Position numbers and translations under genes: made by a program. The notes beneath the pieces are model-generated. The model made no database searches and was not told the origin of the DNA. It saw only the letters and a list, made by a program, of their open reading frames with translations. From an uncultured Alteromonadaceae bacterium (GTDB lineage: Bacteria > Pseudomonadota > Gammaproteobacteria > Enterobacterales > Alteromonadaceae), in NCBI GenBank assembly GCA_950073835.1, contig CATMRP010000013.1, forward strand, positions 1 to 52,051: DNA of 52,051 nt, in the 5' to 3' direction. This document shows, one piece after another, positions 11,172-19,318 of this stretch. Position 1 is the stretch's first letter. Each line of letters starts with the position of its first letter.

Positions 11172-12110
11172 TTACCACACCAAAATAACTTTACCGGAAA
11201 TACTGCTTTGTTCAACGAAGCCCCAATAACGGCTATCGAGGCTGTTATCCCGGTTATCTCCCATTACGAAAAAATGCTTGTCTGGTACGACCCATTCGTC
11301 TTGCTTAGTGCCAGATTGAAAAAAATAGTGACTAGTGGCGTCTTGCCTGGAACTATTTATTTTTATGGTGTAATCAACATCCATCAGGCGTTCCTGATAA
11401 AACTTAAATGGCATTTCTTCTTCAGAATAATTGCTTTGTTGCCGAGAGATTTCTTTGATTGCTGCGCAATCGGTTGATTGATTAGCGCATGCAGGCTGTA
11501 TGTAAAGTGTCTTATTACGATAGATGATTCTGTCGCCGGGTAGACCTATAACTCGTTTAATAAAATCAATTTGTGGGTCCTGTGGATACTGAAAAACCAC
11601 AATATCTCCTCTTTGTGGTGAAGTAGCAGGAGCTGATTGAAGTACCCGAATGCCGAGGTAACGATAGTTACCATAGCCCCACTTACTGATAACAACCTGA
11701 TCTCCTGGTTTCAGGGTCGGGCTCATAGAAGTCGCTGGTATAGAAAATGGCTCGATAAAAAAAGTTCTGATTATAAAAACCAGTGTTAGCAGTAGAAAAA
11801 AAGATACCAGTGTTCCCCACCAACTGGCATACCAACTGCGTTCCTGCGTAATATCGTAATGTCGACAAACCAAATAAGCATGTACAGGGCAAACAATCAG
11901 CAAAAGCCAGCTAAAATAGATGGATTCATACCAGCTACCGCTATGTATAACGGTATGTAATTTAATATCAACAAGGCCAAGAACCAATGACAGCCCTAAG
12001 TAAAACCAAAACCACCTGGCTTTATTCACATATAAAAAGGCAAATGATTGAGTGAATATTGCAAAAACAATGCTCAACCATGACTTTGGCTTCCAGTTAA
12101 AGTGTTCCAT
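11172..12110 (-). CDS. lepB: Signal peptidase I
   Basis: A 312-residue inner-membrane leader peptidase that cleaves Sec and Tat signal peptides. The Ser/Lys dyad is visible: S128 in A-T-S-M-S-P-T-L and K185 in D-F-I-K-R-V-I-G-L-P-G-D. The family box G-D-N-R-D-N-S-L-D-S-R-Y-W-G is near residue 287. Before the catalytic domain there are about four hydrophobic segments (roughly 11-115), more than the two of E. coli LepB. It is not in the usual lepA-lepB-rnc context, so it may be a second, specialised signal peptidase. Confidence 0.9.
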   Translation of the reverse strand: MEHFNWKPKSWLSIVFAIFTQSFAFLYVNKARWFWFYLGLSLVLGLVDIKLHTVIHSGSWYESIYFSWLLLIVCPVHAYLVCRHYDITQERSWYASWWGTLVSFFLLLTLVFIIRTFFIEPFSIPATSMSPTLKPGDQVVISKWGYGNYRYLGIRVLQSAPATSPQRGDIVVFQYPQDPQIDFIKRVIGLPGDRIIYRNKTLYIQPACANQSTDCAAIKEISRQQSNYSEEEMPFKFYQERLMDVDYTIKINSSRQDATSHYFFQSGTKQDEWVVPDKHFFVMGDNRDNSLDSRYWGFVEQSSISGKVILVW

Positions 12111-12150
12111 ACTTCCTCACCGGTCCTGTGCTGGTATTTTGTACCTTTGT

Positions 12151-12418
12151 TAGGGGCTGTTGATCTTTGCTGTACACTTTTGCAGCAGTCTGTGTATCAT
12201 TTAGACAAGGCGACTGTTTGCAGGTCTAGTGGGCTAAATCAAAAACAGTCAACACAGTATAAATGATACACAGGCGCTGCCCGAAGGGGTCGTCATGAAA
12301 GCATTTTACTCATTGTCACAGCCCTTTGACGTAGAACAACTATGCCTTCAGGACTGCTCCGCGATTAAAATGCTTTCATATAGACCAAAAATCGTACAGC
12401 AAAGATCAACAGCCCCTA
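12151..12418. mobile_element. MITE-like non-autonomous element
   Basis: A 268-bp non-coding unit bounded by perfect 25-bp terminal inverted repeats (12151-12175 and 12394-12418, starting TAGGGGCTGTTGATC). Inside are two further inverted repeats: TGTGTATCATTTA at 12191-12203 with its complement at 12260-12272, enclosing GACTGTTT/AAACAGTC, and ATGAAAGCATTTTA at 12295-12308 with its complement at 12366-12379. The outermost TA at each end could be a TA target duplication, as made by IS630/Tc1-type transposases, but the exact ends are ambiguous. No transposase is encoded. It separates lepB from the tus genes. Confidence 0.75.
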
Positions 12419-12431
12419 GTTAAGGTTTTTG

Positions 12432-12776
12432 TTACAAGCACTTTTTCGGTTTGGGCAAGCCTGCCAGCTTTGTAGCCTGTTTGGCCGGGCCTTTTGGAAA
12501 CAGGCGCTGCAGATAGCGGCTATTGCCTTTTTCCGGCCCGTATTTTGCTGCCATCGCCTTTACCAATGCTCGAATCGCCGGACTTGTTTCATATTCAAGA
12601 TAGAATTCCCGAACAAACAACACCACCTCCCAGTGAGCCTCGGTAAGCTCAATACCCTCCTGTTCGGCTAAAAACGGCACCATATCTTGCTGCCATTGCC
12701 GGTAATCGAGAAGGTAACCGAGTTTATCAGTAGGGTATGATTGCCCCTGCCATTCAAACTGAAAGTTGTCGCTCAT
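12432..12776 (-). CDS. tusE: Sulfurtransferase TusE (DsrC family)
   Basis: A 114-residue DsrC-fold protein that takes persulfide sulfur from TusBCD and hands it to MnmA for 2-thiouridine formation at the wobble position of tRNA Lys, Glu and Gln. The invariant penultimate cysteine is present in the C-terminal K-K-C-L. The body shows T-E-A-H-W-E-V-V and the F-V-R-E-F-Y motif. The start overlaps the tusB stop by four bases, so it ends a tusDCB-E operon. Confidence 0.93.
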   Translation of the reverse strand: MSDNFQFEWQGQSYPTDKLGYLLDYRQWQQDMVPFLAEQEGIELTEAHWEVVLFVREFYLEYETSPAIRALVKAMAAKYGPEKGNSRYLQRLFPKGPAKQATKLAGLPKPKKCL

Positions 12777-13036
12777 GGTAAGATGTTAATCCACTGCTGG
12801 TGTTGTTGATGAAGTTGGCAGAGTTTACCAGATGATACGGGAGCTTCCACAGCCACGCCTCGTTCGGCACAATCGTTTTCCATGGCGAATATCGATAACT
12901 CCGGGTAAGCGCTGCGAAGTGCATTAAACGCATACACTCCGTCACCGCAACACACTACCATATCAGTTGCCGTGAGGCTGTTTAACAAAGCCTCTGCACT
13001 GCTATCAAGATGAAATGAAGCATAACGTACAAGCAT
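12773..13036 (-). CDS. tusB: Sulfur relay protein TusB (DsrH family)
   Basis: An 87-residue small subunit of the TusBCD hexamer, which relays sulfur from TusA to TusE. It has the DsrH-type G-D-G-V-Y-A-F motif near residue 32 and a length close to E. coli TusB (95). Its start codon shares a base with the tusC stop and its own stop overlaps tusE, indicating tight translational coupling. Confidence 0.88.
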   Translation of the reverse strand: MLVRYASFHLDSSAEALLNSLTATDMVVCCGDGVYAFNALRSAYPELSIFAMENDCAERGVAVEAPVSSGKLCQLHQQHQQWINILP

Positions 13037-13395
13037 TAAAAGGTTACCGTGTGATCAGATTGTTTTAATAACTCGCGCAGTGCGCTAGCATCGAGTAATT
13101 CCAGATCGTCCTCATCAACGCCCAAGTCGGCAACGGTCAGTTGTAAAGCGGTTAAAGACGCCTGACAAACGTATACCGGCTCGATATCGTAAAAAGGTAA
13201 TACCCGGGCTTGCTTTAATTGATTCTTGCGCGCTGCCGGTTGCTGGTTTGCTAATAACTGCAGTACCCCTTTACCGCTGAATACCACCTGGCATTCGTGA
13301 CCGTAGTTGGTTGATGCCAGAGCAAACTCAATGCCGTCTGCCGCTTGTTGAGAAGCGTAGGGCGCCTGGGTTAATAAAACTGTGATAGTCGCCAT
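13036..13395 (-). CDS. tusC: Sulfur relay protein TusC (DsrF family)
   Basis: A 119-residue DsrE-fold subunit of TusBCD. It matches E. coli TusC in length (119) and carries the N-terminal beta-strand and Y-A-S-Q-Q-A-A-D-G-I-E segment followed by a hydrophobic strand. It lies between tusD and tusB and overlaps each by a single base. Confidence 0.9.
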   Translation of the reverse strand: MATITVLLTQAPYASQQAADGIEFALASTNYGHECQVVFSGKGVLQLLANQQPAARKNQLKQARVLPFYDIEPVYVCQASLTALQLTVADLGVDEDDLELLDASALRELLKQSDHTVTF

Positions 13396-13784
13396 TAAAA
13401 TTGCACCAGCTTTGTGGAAGTGTGCAGAAATGTGAAAAACTCGCCCAGACCCACTTGTTTAAACGGCTCAAACAAATTGTGCTGACTTAAGCCTGCTTGC
13501 TCGGCCTGCTCGGCATTCACTATTCCCCGTTTACTGGCAGCTCCTACACAAACTAATAATGGAATAGCATGATCTACAGCCAGACTTTGCCATGCCTTGG
13601 TTAAATCAACTTCACTGGAAGAGGCGTCCACAAGGCCGTTGGCATGATAAACACCGGCCTGGTAAAAGAAGATTTGATCGATACTCTGGCCCTCGTTGAT
13701 GGCGGCACGGCAAAATGCCACTGCATCCAGACAAGCAGTTAACGATTCGGGGGAACTGGTGATTAAAACTGAAATTCGATGCAT
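13395..13784 (-). CDS. tusD: Sulfurtransferase TusD (DsrE family)
   Basis: A 129-residue catalytic subunit of TusBCD. The persulfide-carrying cysteine is seen in P-L-L-V-C-V-G-A-A-S-K-R-G near residue 79, matching the C78 region of E. coli TusD. It is the first gene of tusDCB-tusE. The terminator of yccA stands directly upstream of its start, so the operon is either read through from yccA or uses a promoter overlapping that terminator. Confidence 0.92.
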   Translation of the reverse strand: MHRISVLITSSPESLTACLDAVAFCRAAINEGQSIDQIFFYQAGVYHANGLVDASSSEVDLTKAWQSLAVDHAIPLLVCVGAASKRGIVNAEQAEQAGLSQHNLFEPFKQVGLGEFFTFLHTSTKLVQF

Positions 13785-13790
13785 AAAACA

Positions 13791-13815
13791 AAAACACCCC
13801 TTAACGGGGTGTTTT
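13791..13815 (-). terminator. Intrinsic terminator after yccA
   Basis: AAAACACCCC and GGGGTGTTTT form a ten-base-pair stem with a five-base loop. Read on the minus strand it ends in a T-rich run and lies 20 bases after the yccA stop and seven bases before the tusD start. Confidence 0.85.
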
Positions 13816-13835
13816 CTCAGAACGTGCTGTGCCGA

Positions 13836-14516
13836 TTAATCATCGCCACCGAATGCACCCAGCAATTGCAGCAGGGAGACAAACAGGTTGTAGATGTTCA
13901 GGTACAGGCCCACTGTGGCACGGATGTAGTTAGTTTCACCGCCGTGAATGATACGGCTGGTATCAAACAGAATGAAACCAGACATCAGGAACACGATAGC
14001 CGCGTTAATGGCCAGGTGTACCGCCGGTACAGAGAAGAAGATGTTTGCAATCGCAGCAACGACTACCACCATCATACCCACGAACAGGAAGCCACCCATG
14101 AAAGAAAAGTCTTTCTTAGTGGTTAGTACGTAAGCCGACAGTGCAAAGAAAATTAATGCAGTACCGCCAAGCGCCTGTGCAATCAGGGCAGGGCCACCGG
14201 GGATTGATGCATAAAAGCTAAGCATGTAGCCCAGAGAGCCACCCAGCAGGCCGGTGAAGGCAAAAATCCAGTAGATACCTGAGGCAGAGTCTGCTTTCTT
14301 GTGTACTACAAAAAGAGTGATGAACGCACCGATTGTCATAACCAGTGAGGTGATAGGTGAAATGCCAATAGCCATAGTGACACCAGCACACACGGCACTG
14401 AATAATAGCGTCATGGCTAACAACATGTAAGTATTACGCAAAACCTTATTGGTTTCTAAAACCGAAGGCCTTGATGCACTAGTATACACCGAACGATTAT
14501 CCATTGTTTCCTCCAA
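13836..14516 (-). CDS. yccA: Bax inhibitor-1 family membrane protein YccA
   Basis: A 226-residue inner-membrane protein with seven transmembrane segments, belonging to the BI-1/YccA family; E. coli YccA interacts with FtsH and modulates its proteolysis of membrane proteins. The N-terminal N-K-V-L-R-N-T-Y-M-L-L-A-M-T segment and the C-terminal D-T-S-R-I-I-H-G-G-E-T-N-Y-I-R-A-T-V loop are family hallmarks, as is the terminal F-G-G-D-D. A GGAGG ribosome site is adjacent. Proximity of tusE, yccA and tRNA-Ser(UGA) also occurs in E. coli, supporting orthology. Confidence 0.95.
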   Translation of the reverse strand: MEETMDNRSVYTSASRPSVLETNKVLRNTYMLLAMTLLFSAVCAGVTMAIGISPITSLVMTIGAFITLFVVHKKADSASGIYWIFAFTGLLGGSLGYMLSFYASIPGGPALIAQALGGTALIFFALSAYVLTTKKDFSFMGGFLFVGMMVVVVAAIANIFFSVPAVHLAINAAIVFLMSGFILFDTSRIIHGGETNYIRATVGLYLNIYNLFVSLLQLLGAFGGDD

Positions 14517-14705
14517 TAGGACAGGCAGAATTTAACAAAACCATATTACGTTATAATTTAGTGCATTTGTATGGGTTTTAGTTCCGTTTTTCAATAGGTA
14601 AAAGCTATCACCGGGCTTAATTTATGGTTTTTTTGTTAGCGGCAGAGAAATAATCGTATTTTTGCTTAAAACTCAGGCAAACAATTCGTTTTTTAAAATT
14701 AACCC

Positions 14706-14733
14706 TTTACAGTCATAAAAATTTCATTAAGAT
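14706..14733 (+). promoter_or_regulatory. Candidate promoter of tRNA-Ser
   Basis: TTTACA at 14706-14711 and TAAGAT at 14728-14733 are 16 bases apart and place a start site a few bases before the mature tRNA 5' end at 14747. The 230-bp gap upstream, toward yccA, shows nothing else I can name. Confidence 0.5.
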
Positions 14734-14746
14734 TCGCATCACTTCA

Positions 14747-14838
14747 GGAGAGTTGGCAGAGTCCGGTTGAATGCACCTGACTTGAAATCAGGCGAAGGGT
14801 CAAACCTTCCGGGGGTTCGAATCCCTCACTCTCCGCCA
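14747..14838 (+). tRNA. tRNA-Ser (anticodon UGA)
   Basis: A 92-nt class II tRNA. Acceptor strands GGAGAGT and ACTCTCC pair, followed by discriminator G and an encoded CCA. The anticodon arm CCTGA-CTTGAAA-TCAGG gives anticodon TGA. A long variable arm and the GGTTCGAATCC T arm are present. The 3' end is repeated 196 bases downstream. Confidence 0.97.
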
Positions 14839-15165
14839 TATTAAAGAAATCCGCACATGTTGCGGGTTTTTTATTGCCTGTAGAAAAGTGATAACCCTTA
14901 TTGTGAGGGTGAGAACCCCCGGGTGGGGTTTGACAAATCGACAGGATAGTCGATTTGCACAGCCTTCAGGCTGCCCTTAATTTATTAAGGGTGAGCGCCA
15001 TGGACGGCGCGAATGAATCCCTCACTCTCCGCCATATTTGAGAAACCCGCAGATGTTGCGGGTTTTTTATTGCCTGAAACAAATTAGCTAAGCTAAATGT
15101 GAGGGTGAGACCCCCCGGGGTGGGGTTTGACAAATCGACAGGATTGTCAATTGGCACGGCTTGGA
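14819..15165 (+). repeat. 196-bp tandem repeat carrying the tRNA-Ser 3' end
   Basis: The last 20 bases of tRNA-Ser (14819-14838, GAATCCCTCACTCTCCGCCA) recur exactly at 15015-15034. The following hairpin (CCGCA..TGCGGG with a T-run, near 14851-14872 and 15048-15068) and the block GTGAGGGTGAGA (14903 and 15099) also recur with the same 196-base offset. A GGGGTTTGACAAATCGACAGGAT block follows with a one-base slip; the second copy decays after about 15165. The layout resembles the tRNA-Tyr 3'-end repeats of the E. coli tyrT operon. Confidence 0.85.
14851..14872 (+). terminator. Intrinsic terminator after tRNA-Ser
   Basis: CCGCA..TGCGG stem with TTTTTT directly after the tRNA. A near-identical copy with a better stem (CCCGCA/TGCGGG) lies in the second repeat unit around 15047-15068. 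Confidence 0.75.
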
Positions 15166-15554
15166 TTGCTGACTTCACTATCCAGACATTACACCCAACC
15201 ACAGAAATGCCAATATTTACCATTTGTAACAATTTTCCCCGAATCAAATCGTTTTGCTCAATAGCCGTTGCAGCCAGTCTTTTCTCACCATAAATTTGTA
15301 AAGGTAAAAAGGGATCAAAGGTTTATAACCAGCGTGAGGGGTTATAAAACAAGGTAGCCAGCGGCATACCTGTGCCCGACAAGCTGTATCTCATGCAGGC
15401 GATTACCATCACCGATAACAGAATCCCTGATGTTTACAGGTTGCACAGTTGGCTTTTCAGCTATTGACCTGTGGGTAAAATTGGTCGAGGTTATAAAGAG
15501 ACAGAAAAAAGTAGTTACTATAACAACACAACGCCGCAAAGGAAGGTAACCCAA
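15166..15554. promoter_or_regulatory. Leader and probable promoter region of the tldD-like operon
   Basis: About 390 bases without a convincing gene. It holds a nine-base inverted repeat TTTATAACC/GGTTATAAA (15322-15330 and 15340-15348, nine bases apart) that could be an operator or hairpin. Upstream is the decayed end of the tRNA-linked repeat. The promoter of the large downstream operon probably lies here, but I cannot pick a -35/-10 pair with confidence. Confidence 0.4.
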
Positions 15555-17183
15555 ATGCAAAGACGAGATTTTATTAAGTTGGGAGGCGTTGGTATGGCCT
15601 CCTTGGTACTCCCGGTATCAGGGATAGCAGTGTCAGCCGAACAGTTGCTGGACAAGCCCATGGATGTTGCCTACAAGAAAAAGCTGGCCGATATTGCGCT
15701 GAATGCAGCTAAAGCAAAAGGTGCTACTTATGCAGACGTGCGAATTGGCCGTTATCTGAATCAGTTCCTCACAACCCGTGAAGCCAATGTCGATAACATT
15801 GTTAACAGAGAGTCTGCGGGGATTGGCGTTAGGGTTATCGCTAATGGTACCTGGGGTTTTGCATCAACTTCGAACATGACGCCTGATAGTATCGCTAAAG
15901 CTGCAGAACAAGCTGTTGCAGTGGCTATGGCGAATTCCAAATTCCAGGATACACCTGTCGTTCTGGCTCCGGTGAAAGGCACCGGTGAGGTGAGTTGGCA
16001 AACGCCGATAAAGAAGAACGCCATGGAAGTACCGATTCAGGAAAAGGTGGAGTTACTGCTGTCAGCCAATGACGCGGCAATGGAAAATGGCGCTAACTAC
16101 ATCACTTCAGTGTTATTTCTGGTTAATGAACAAAAGTATTTCGCCTCTACTGAAGGCTCATATATCGATCAGGACGTTCATCGTCTGTGGGCGCCGTTTT
16201 TTGCCACTGCTGTCGGTAAGAGTGGATTTAAACAGCGTAACGGGTTAGGCAACCCGGTAGGCATGGGATATGAGTACCTGGACGGCAAAAAAGAAGACAA
16301 AATCATCATCAGTGGCGCCAATGTGGGTTATAAGAATTCCTACGATATCGTCGAAGATGCGGCGGCGGCTGGTCAACAATTACAAACCAAGTTAAAAGCG
16401 CGTTCTGTTGAACCCGGTAAGTACGATCTGGTGCTCGATCCTGCGCATCTGATGCTTACTATTCATGAGTCGGTTGGTCACCCGTTAGAGCTCGACCGGG
16501 TGCTGGGTTACGAAGCAAACTATGCCGGTACCAGCTTTGCTACCCTTGATAAATGGCGCAGCGGCAAATTTCAGTATGGATCGGAAATCGTCAACCTGTT
16601 TGCCGATAAAACCCAGGAGTATTCGTTAGGTAACGTGGCTTACGATGATGAAGGGGTCAAAACTAAAGAATGGGATTTAGTGAAAGACGGCATTCTGGTT
16701 AACTACCAGGCGACTCGCGATCAGGTGCATATGATTGATCAAAAGGAATCCCATGGTTGCTGTTACTCGCAAAGTTGGGCCGATGTCCAGTTCCAGCGTA
16801 TGCCTAACGTTTCACTTAAACCCAATGAGCAGGACATTTCTGCAGAAGATGTCATCAAAGACGTTGAAGACGGTATTTACATTGCTGGCCGCGGCTCTTA
16901 TTCAATCGACCAGCAACGTTACAACTTCCAGTTCGGCGGACAGCTGTTTTACGAAATTAAAGATGGCAAGATCGTTGATCAAATAGAAGACGTTGCCTAT
17001 CAGTCAAATACTCAGGAGTTTTGGAATAGTTGCGTAAAAACAGCAGGTAAATCGGATTATCGACTGGGTGGTTCATTCTTTGATGGGAAAGGGCAGCCAC
17101 CACAGGTCAGTGCGGTTTCTCATGGTTGTGCTACAACGCGATTTAACAATGTTAATGTGATCAACACCGCGCGTAATGTGTAA
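15555..17183 (+). CDS. TldD-like metallopeptidase with Tat signal
   Basis: A 542-residue member of the TldD/PmbA peptidase family (U62). I start at the ATG at 15555, preceded by AAAGGAAGG, rather than an in-frame GTG at 15471. The N-terminus M-Q-R-R-D-F-I-K-L-G-G is a twin-arginine signal followed by a hydrophobic stretch and A-V-S-A-E, so the protein should be exported folded. The zinc motif H304-E-x-x-x-H309 with downstream E/D residues marks the catalytic (TldD) half of the TldD/TldE heterodimer. The partner is the next gene. Cytosolic E. coli TldD lacks a signal, so this is a periplasmic variant of unknown substrate. Confidence 0.9.
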   Translation: MQRRDFIKLGGVGMASLVLPVSGIAVSAEQLLDKPMDVAYKKKLADIALNAAKAKGATYADVRIGRYLNQFLTTREANVDNIVNRESAGIGVRVIANGTWGFASTSNMTPDSIAKAAEQAVAVAMANSKFQDTPVVLAPVKGTGEVSWQTPIKKNAMEVPIQEKVELLLSANDAAMENGANYITSVLFLVNEQKYFASTEGSYIDQDVHRLWAPFFATAVGKSGFKQRNGLGNPVGMGYEYLDGKKEDKIIISGANVGYKNSYDIVEDAAAAGQQLQTKLKARSVEPGKYDLVLDPAHLMLTIHESVGHPLELDRVLGYEANYAGTSFATLDKWRSGKFQYGSEIVNLFADKTQEYSLGNVAYDDEGVKTKEWDLVKDGILVNYQATRDQVHMIDQKESHGCCYSQSWADVQFQRMPNVSLKPNEQDISAEDVIKDVEDGIYIAGRGSYSIDQQRYNFQFGGQLFYEIKDGKIVDQIEDVAYQSNTQEFWNSCVKTAGKSDYRLGGSFFDGKGQPPQVSAVSHGCATTRFNNVNVINTARNV

Positions 17184-17213
17184 TAGCCAGGAACGAAAAG
17201 GGATAACAAAATC

Positions 17214-18548
17214 ATGACCATGATTACACAAGAAACAGCTAAAAAACTGCTGACCAAAGTACTTTCGTTCTCGCAGGCGGACGAATGTGAATGCAATCTC
17301 AACGGCCGCACCGCAGGTAATATCCGCTACGCCAGAAATGCCGTTTCCACCGCAGGTGAAGAAAGCGATGTAGTGCTGACGGTCCAGTCTACTTTTGGTA
17401 AACGAACCGGTACCGCGTCGATTAACGAATTTGATGATGCGTCATTGGAAAAGGTGGTTAAACGCTCTGAGCAACTGGCGAAGTTCGCGCCGGAAAATCA
17501 GGAATACGTGCCTGTATTTGGCAAACAAAAGTACCTTGAGACGCCCAGTTATGCTCCGTCAACAGCGAGTGTAACGCCTGAGGATCGCGCCACAGCTGCA
17601 GGTGCCAGTATTATGCCATCGAAGAAAAGTAAAATGGTGTCCTCGGGGTTTCTTGAAGAAGAGGTTACTTTCAGCGCTATTATGAACAACAAGGGGTTGT
17701 TTGCTTATAACGCGGCAACCAATGTGGATTTTTCGGTGACTGTTCGCACCGAGGATGGCAAAGGCTCGGGCTGGGCCAGCCAGGATGTTACCGACGTAAA
17801 ACAACTGGATACCGGTAAAGTCTCGCAAATTGCCATACAAAAAGCCGGTGGGTCGGTAGACGCCAAAGAGATGGAGCCTGGTAAATATACGGTCATTCTT
17901 GAGCCAGCCGCCAGTGTGCAATTATTGCAGAATATGGCACGTAACTTTAGTCAGCGAACTGCTGATGAGGGGCGTAGCTTTTTAAGCAATAAGCTTGACG
18001 AGGGTGAAGAAGGTCCGACTAACAAGCTCGGGCAGAAGATGTTTGATGAGCGCGTAAATATATACAGCGATCCCCAGCATCCTGAGGTACCTACAGCACC
18101 GTTTGGACAGGATGGCTACCCTCGCAAACGTGTTGACTGGATCAAAGGGGGGGTTGTGACCAATATGCCTAATTCACCTTACTGGGCGAAGAAAACCGGC
18201 ATGCCTTATATTCCGTTCGGCGGTAATATTATTATGGCGGGGGGCGACGAATCCCTCGAGGACATGATCCAAAATACCCGTCGTGGTGTTCTCGTTACGC
18301 GGCTTTGGTATATTCGCGCGCTTGATCCGCAAACGCTTTTATATACCGGCTTAACCCGGGATGGCACGTTTTACATAGAGAATGGCAAAATCAAATACCC
18401 GATCAAAAACTTCCGGTTTAATGAAAGCCCCATTGTGATGCTTAATAACATTGAATCCCTGGGTAAGCCGGTCAGAATCGACGGCAATATGATCCCGCCC
18501 ATGAAAATCAGGGACTTTACCTTTAGTAGTTTATCCGACGCGGTATAA
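17214..18548 (+). CDS. TldE/PmbA-like peptidase partner
   Basis: A 444-residue TldD/PmbA-family protein without the HExxxH motif, as expected for the TldE half of the heterodimer that degrades unfolded or leader peptides. PmbA-like features are R-Y-A-R-N-A-V-S near residue 36 and the C-terminal block G-V-L-V-T-R-L-W-Y-I-R with T-G-L-T-R-D-G-T-F-Y-I-E-N-G. It has no signal peptide although its partner carries a Tat signal. It lies 30 bases after the tldD-like gene. A hairpin at 18565-18592 follows its stop. Confidence 0.88.
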   Translation: MTMITQETAKKLLTKVLSFSQADECECNLNGRTAGNIRYARNAVSTAGEESDVVLTVQSTFGKRTGTASINEFDDASLEKVVKRSEQLAKFAPENQEYVPVFGKQKYLETPSYAPSTASVTPEDRATAAGASIMPSKKSKMVSSGFLEEEVTFSAIMNNKGLFAYNAATNVDFSVTVRTEDGKGSGWASQDVTDVKQLDTGKVSQIAIQKAGGSVDAKEMEPGKYTVILEPAASVQLLQNMARNFSQRTADEGRSFLSNKLDEGEEGPTNKLGQKMFDERVNIYSDPQHPEVPTAPFGQDGYPRKRVDWIKGGVVTNMPNSPYWAKKTGMPYIPFGGNIIMAGGDESLEDMIQNTRRGVLVTRLWYIRALDPQTLLYTGLTRDGTFYIENGKIKYPIKNFRFNESPIVMLNNIESLGKPVRIDGNMIPPMKIRDFTFSSLSDAV

Positions 18549-18564
18549 CCGCCAGCGCCGGTAT

Positions 18565-18592
18565 TGTCAGGCACGTTTCGGCGTGCCAGACA
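18565..18592 (+). other. Hairpin between tldE-like and DUF4159-like genes
   Basis: TGTC-A-GGCACG pairs with CGTGCC-A-GACA around a six-base loop with one A/A mismatch. There is no T-run, so it looks like an attenuating or mRNA-processing structure rather than a terminator. Confidence 0.55.
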
Positions 18593-18610
18593 GGTGATAC
18601 CATACAGACT

Positions 18611-19318
18611 ATGTCATACAGCAGACGAGCGATCTTAAAATCTACCGGTGCACTGTGTTGCGCTCTGGCTTTACCCCGAATGGGGAAAGCGCTGGAAAGT
18701 AGTGATTACGATTTTTACTTTACGCGCTTAAGTTATGAATCGGGGGATTGGGAGGTTGATGAAAGAATGCCTGCCAATGTGCTTAATTCACTGATTGAAT
18801 ACACCAGCTTACGAGTTGATTTGCAGGAGCGCATTGTTCCCTTGTCTGATCCCGCTATGCTGACAGCGCCGTTTTGCTATATGGCCGGTCACCGGCTGGT
18901 ACAGTTTAATCAGCAGGAAAGAGAAAATTTTAAACGTTATGTAGAAAATGGCGGGTTCGTTTTTGTGGATGATTGCAACCATGATATCGATGGCATGTTT
19001 GCGCGCACCTTTGAAGCCCAAATGGCGGATATCTTCGGGCCACAGGCACTACAGAAAATCCCTGACGATCATCCACTCTACAGCGCGTTTTTTGAATTTG
19101 ATGGCCCGCCAAGAACGTCGGTTGAACTTAATGGCTGGGGCGATGATTTAGTCCATGACTACCTCAAAGCTATTCAGGTTAACGGCAGAATTGGTGTGCT
19201 TTACAGCAATAAAGACTTAGGCTGCGAATGGGATTACGACTTCAGAAACAAACGTTGGTTAAAGATCGATAACACCCGGTTTGCAGTGAATATTGTGGTG
19301 TATGCCATGACGGCATAA
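18611..19318 (+). CDS. DUF4159-like protein with Tat signal
   Basis: A 235-residue protein whose N-terminus S-R-R-A-I-L-K-S-T-G is a twin-arginine signal followed by a hydrophobic region ending near residue 28. The mature part resembles DUF4159 proteins, which have a flavodoxin/GATase-like fold: Y-V-E-N-G-G-F-V-F-V-D-D-C near residue 112 and D-H-P-L-Y near 156. Such proteins are repeatedly linked to MoxR/DUF58 gene sets. Function unknown. The moxR start follows its stop immediately. Confidence 0.75.
   Translation: MSYSRRAILKSTGALCCALALPRMGKALESSDYDFYFTRLSYESGDWEVDERMPANVLNSLIEYTSLRVDLQERIVPLSDPAMLTAPFCYMAGHRLVQFNQQERENFKRYVENGGFVFVDDCNHDIDGMFARTFEAQMADIFGPQALQKIPDDHPLYSAFFEFDGPPRTSVELNGWGDDLVHDYLKAIQVNGRIGVLYSNKDLGCEWDYDFRNKRWLKIDNTRFAVNIVVYAMTA

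Noticed and set aside
14966..15247. 93-residue minus-strand open frame after tRNA-Ser
   Set aside because: It covers the tRNA-linked repeat, has no ribosome site and no recognisable protein character.
15471..15554. Upstream in-frame start for the tldD-like gene
   Set aside because: It would place 28 polar residues before the twin-arginine signal; the ATG at 15555 has AAAGGAAGG just upstream.
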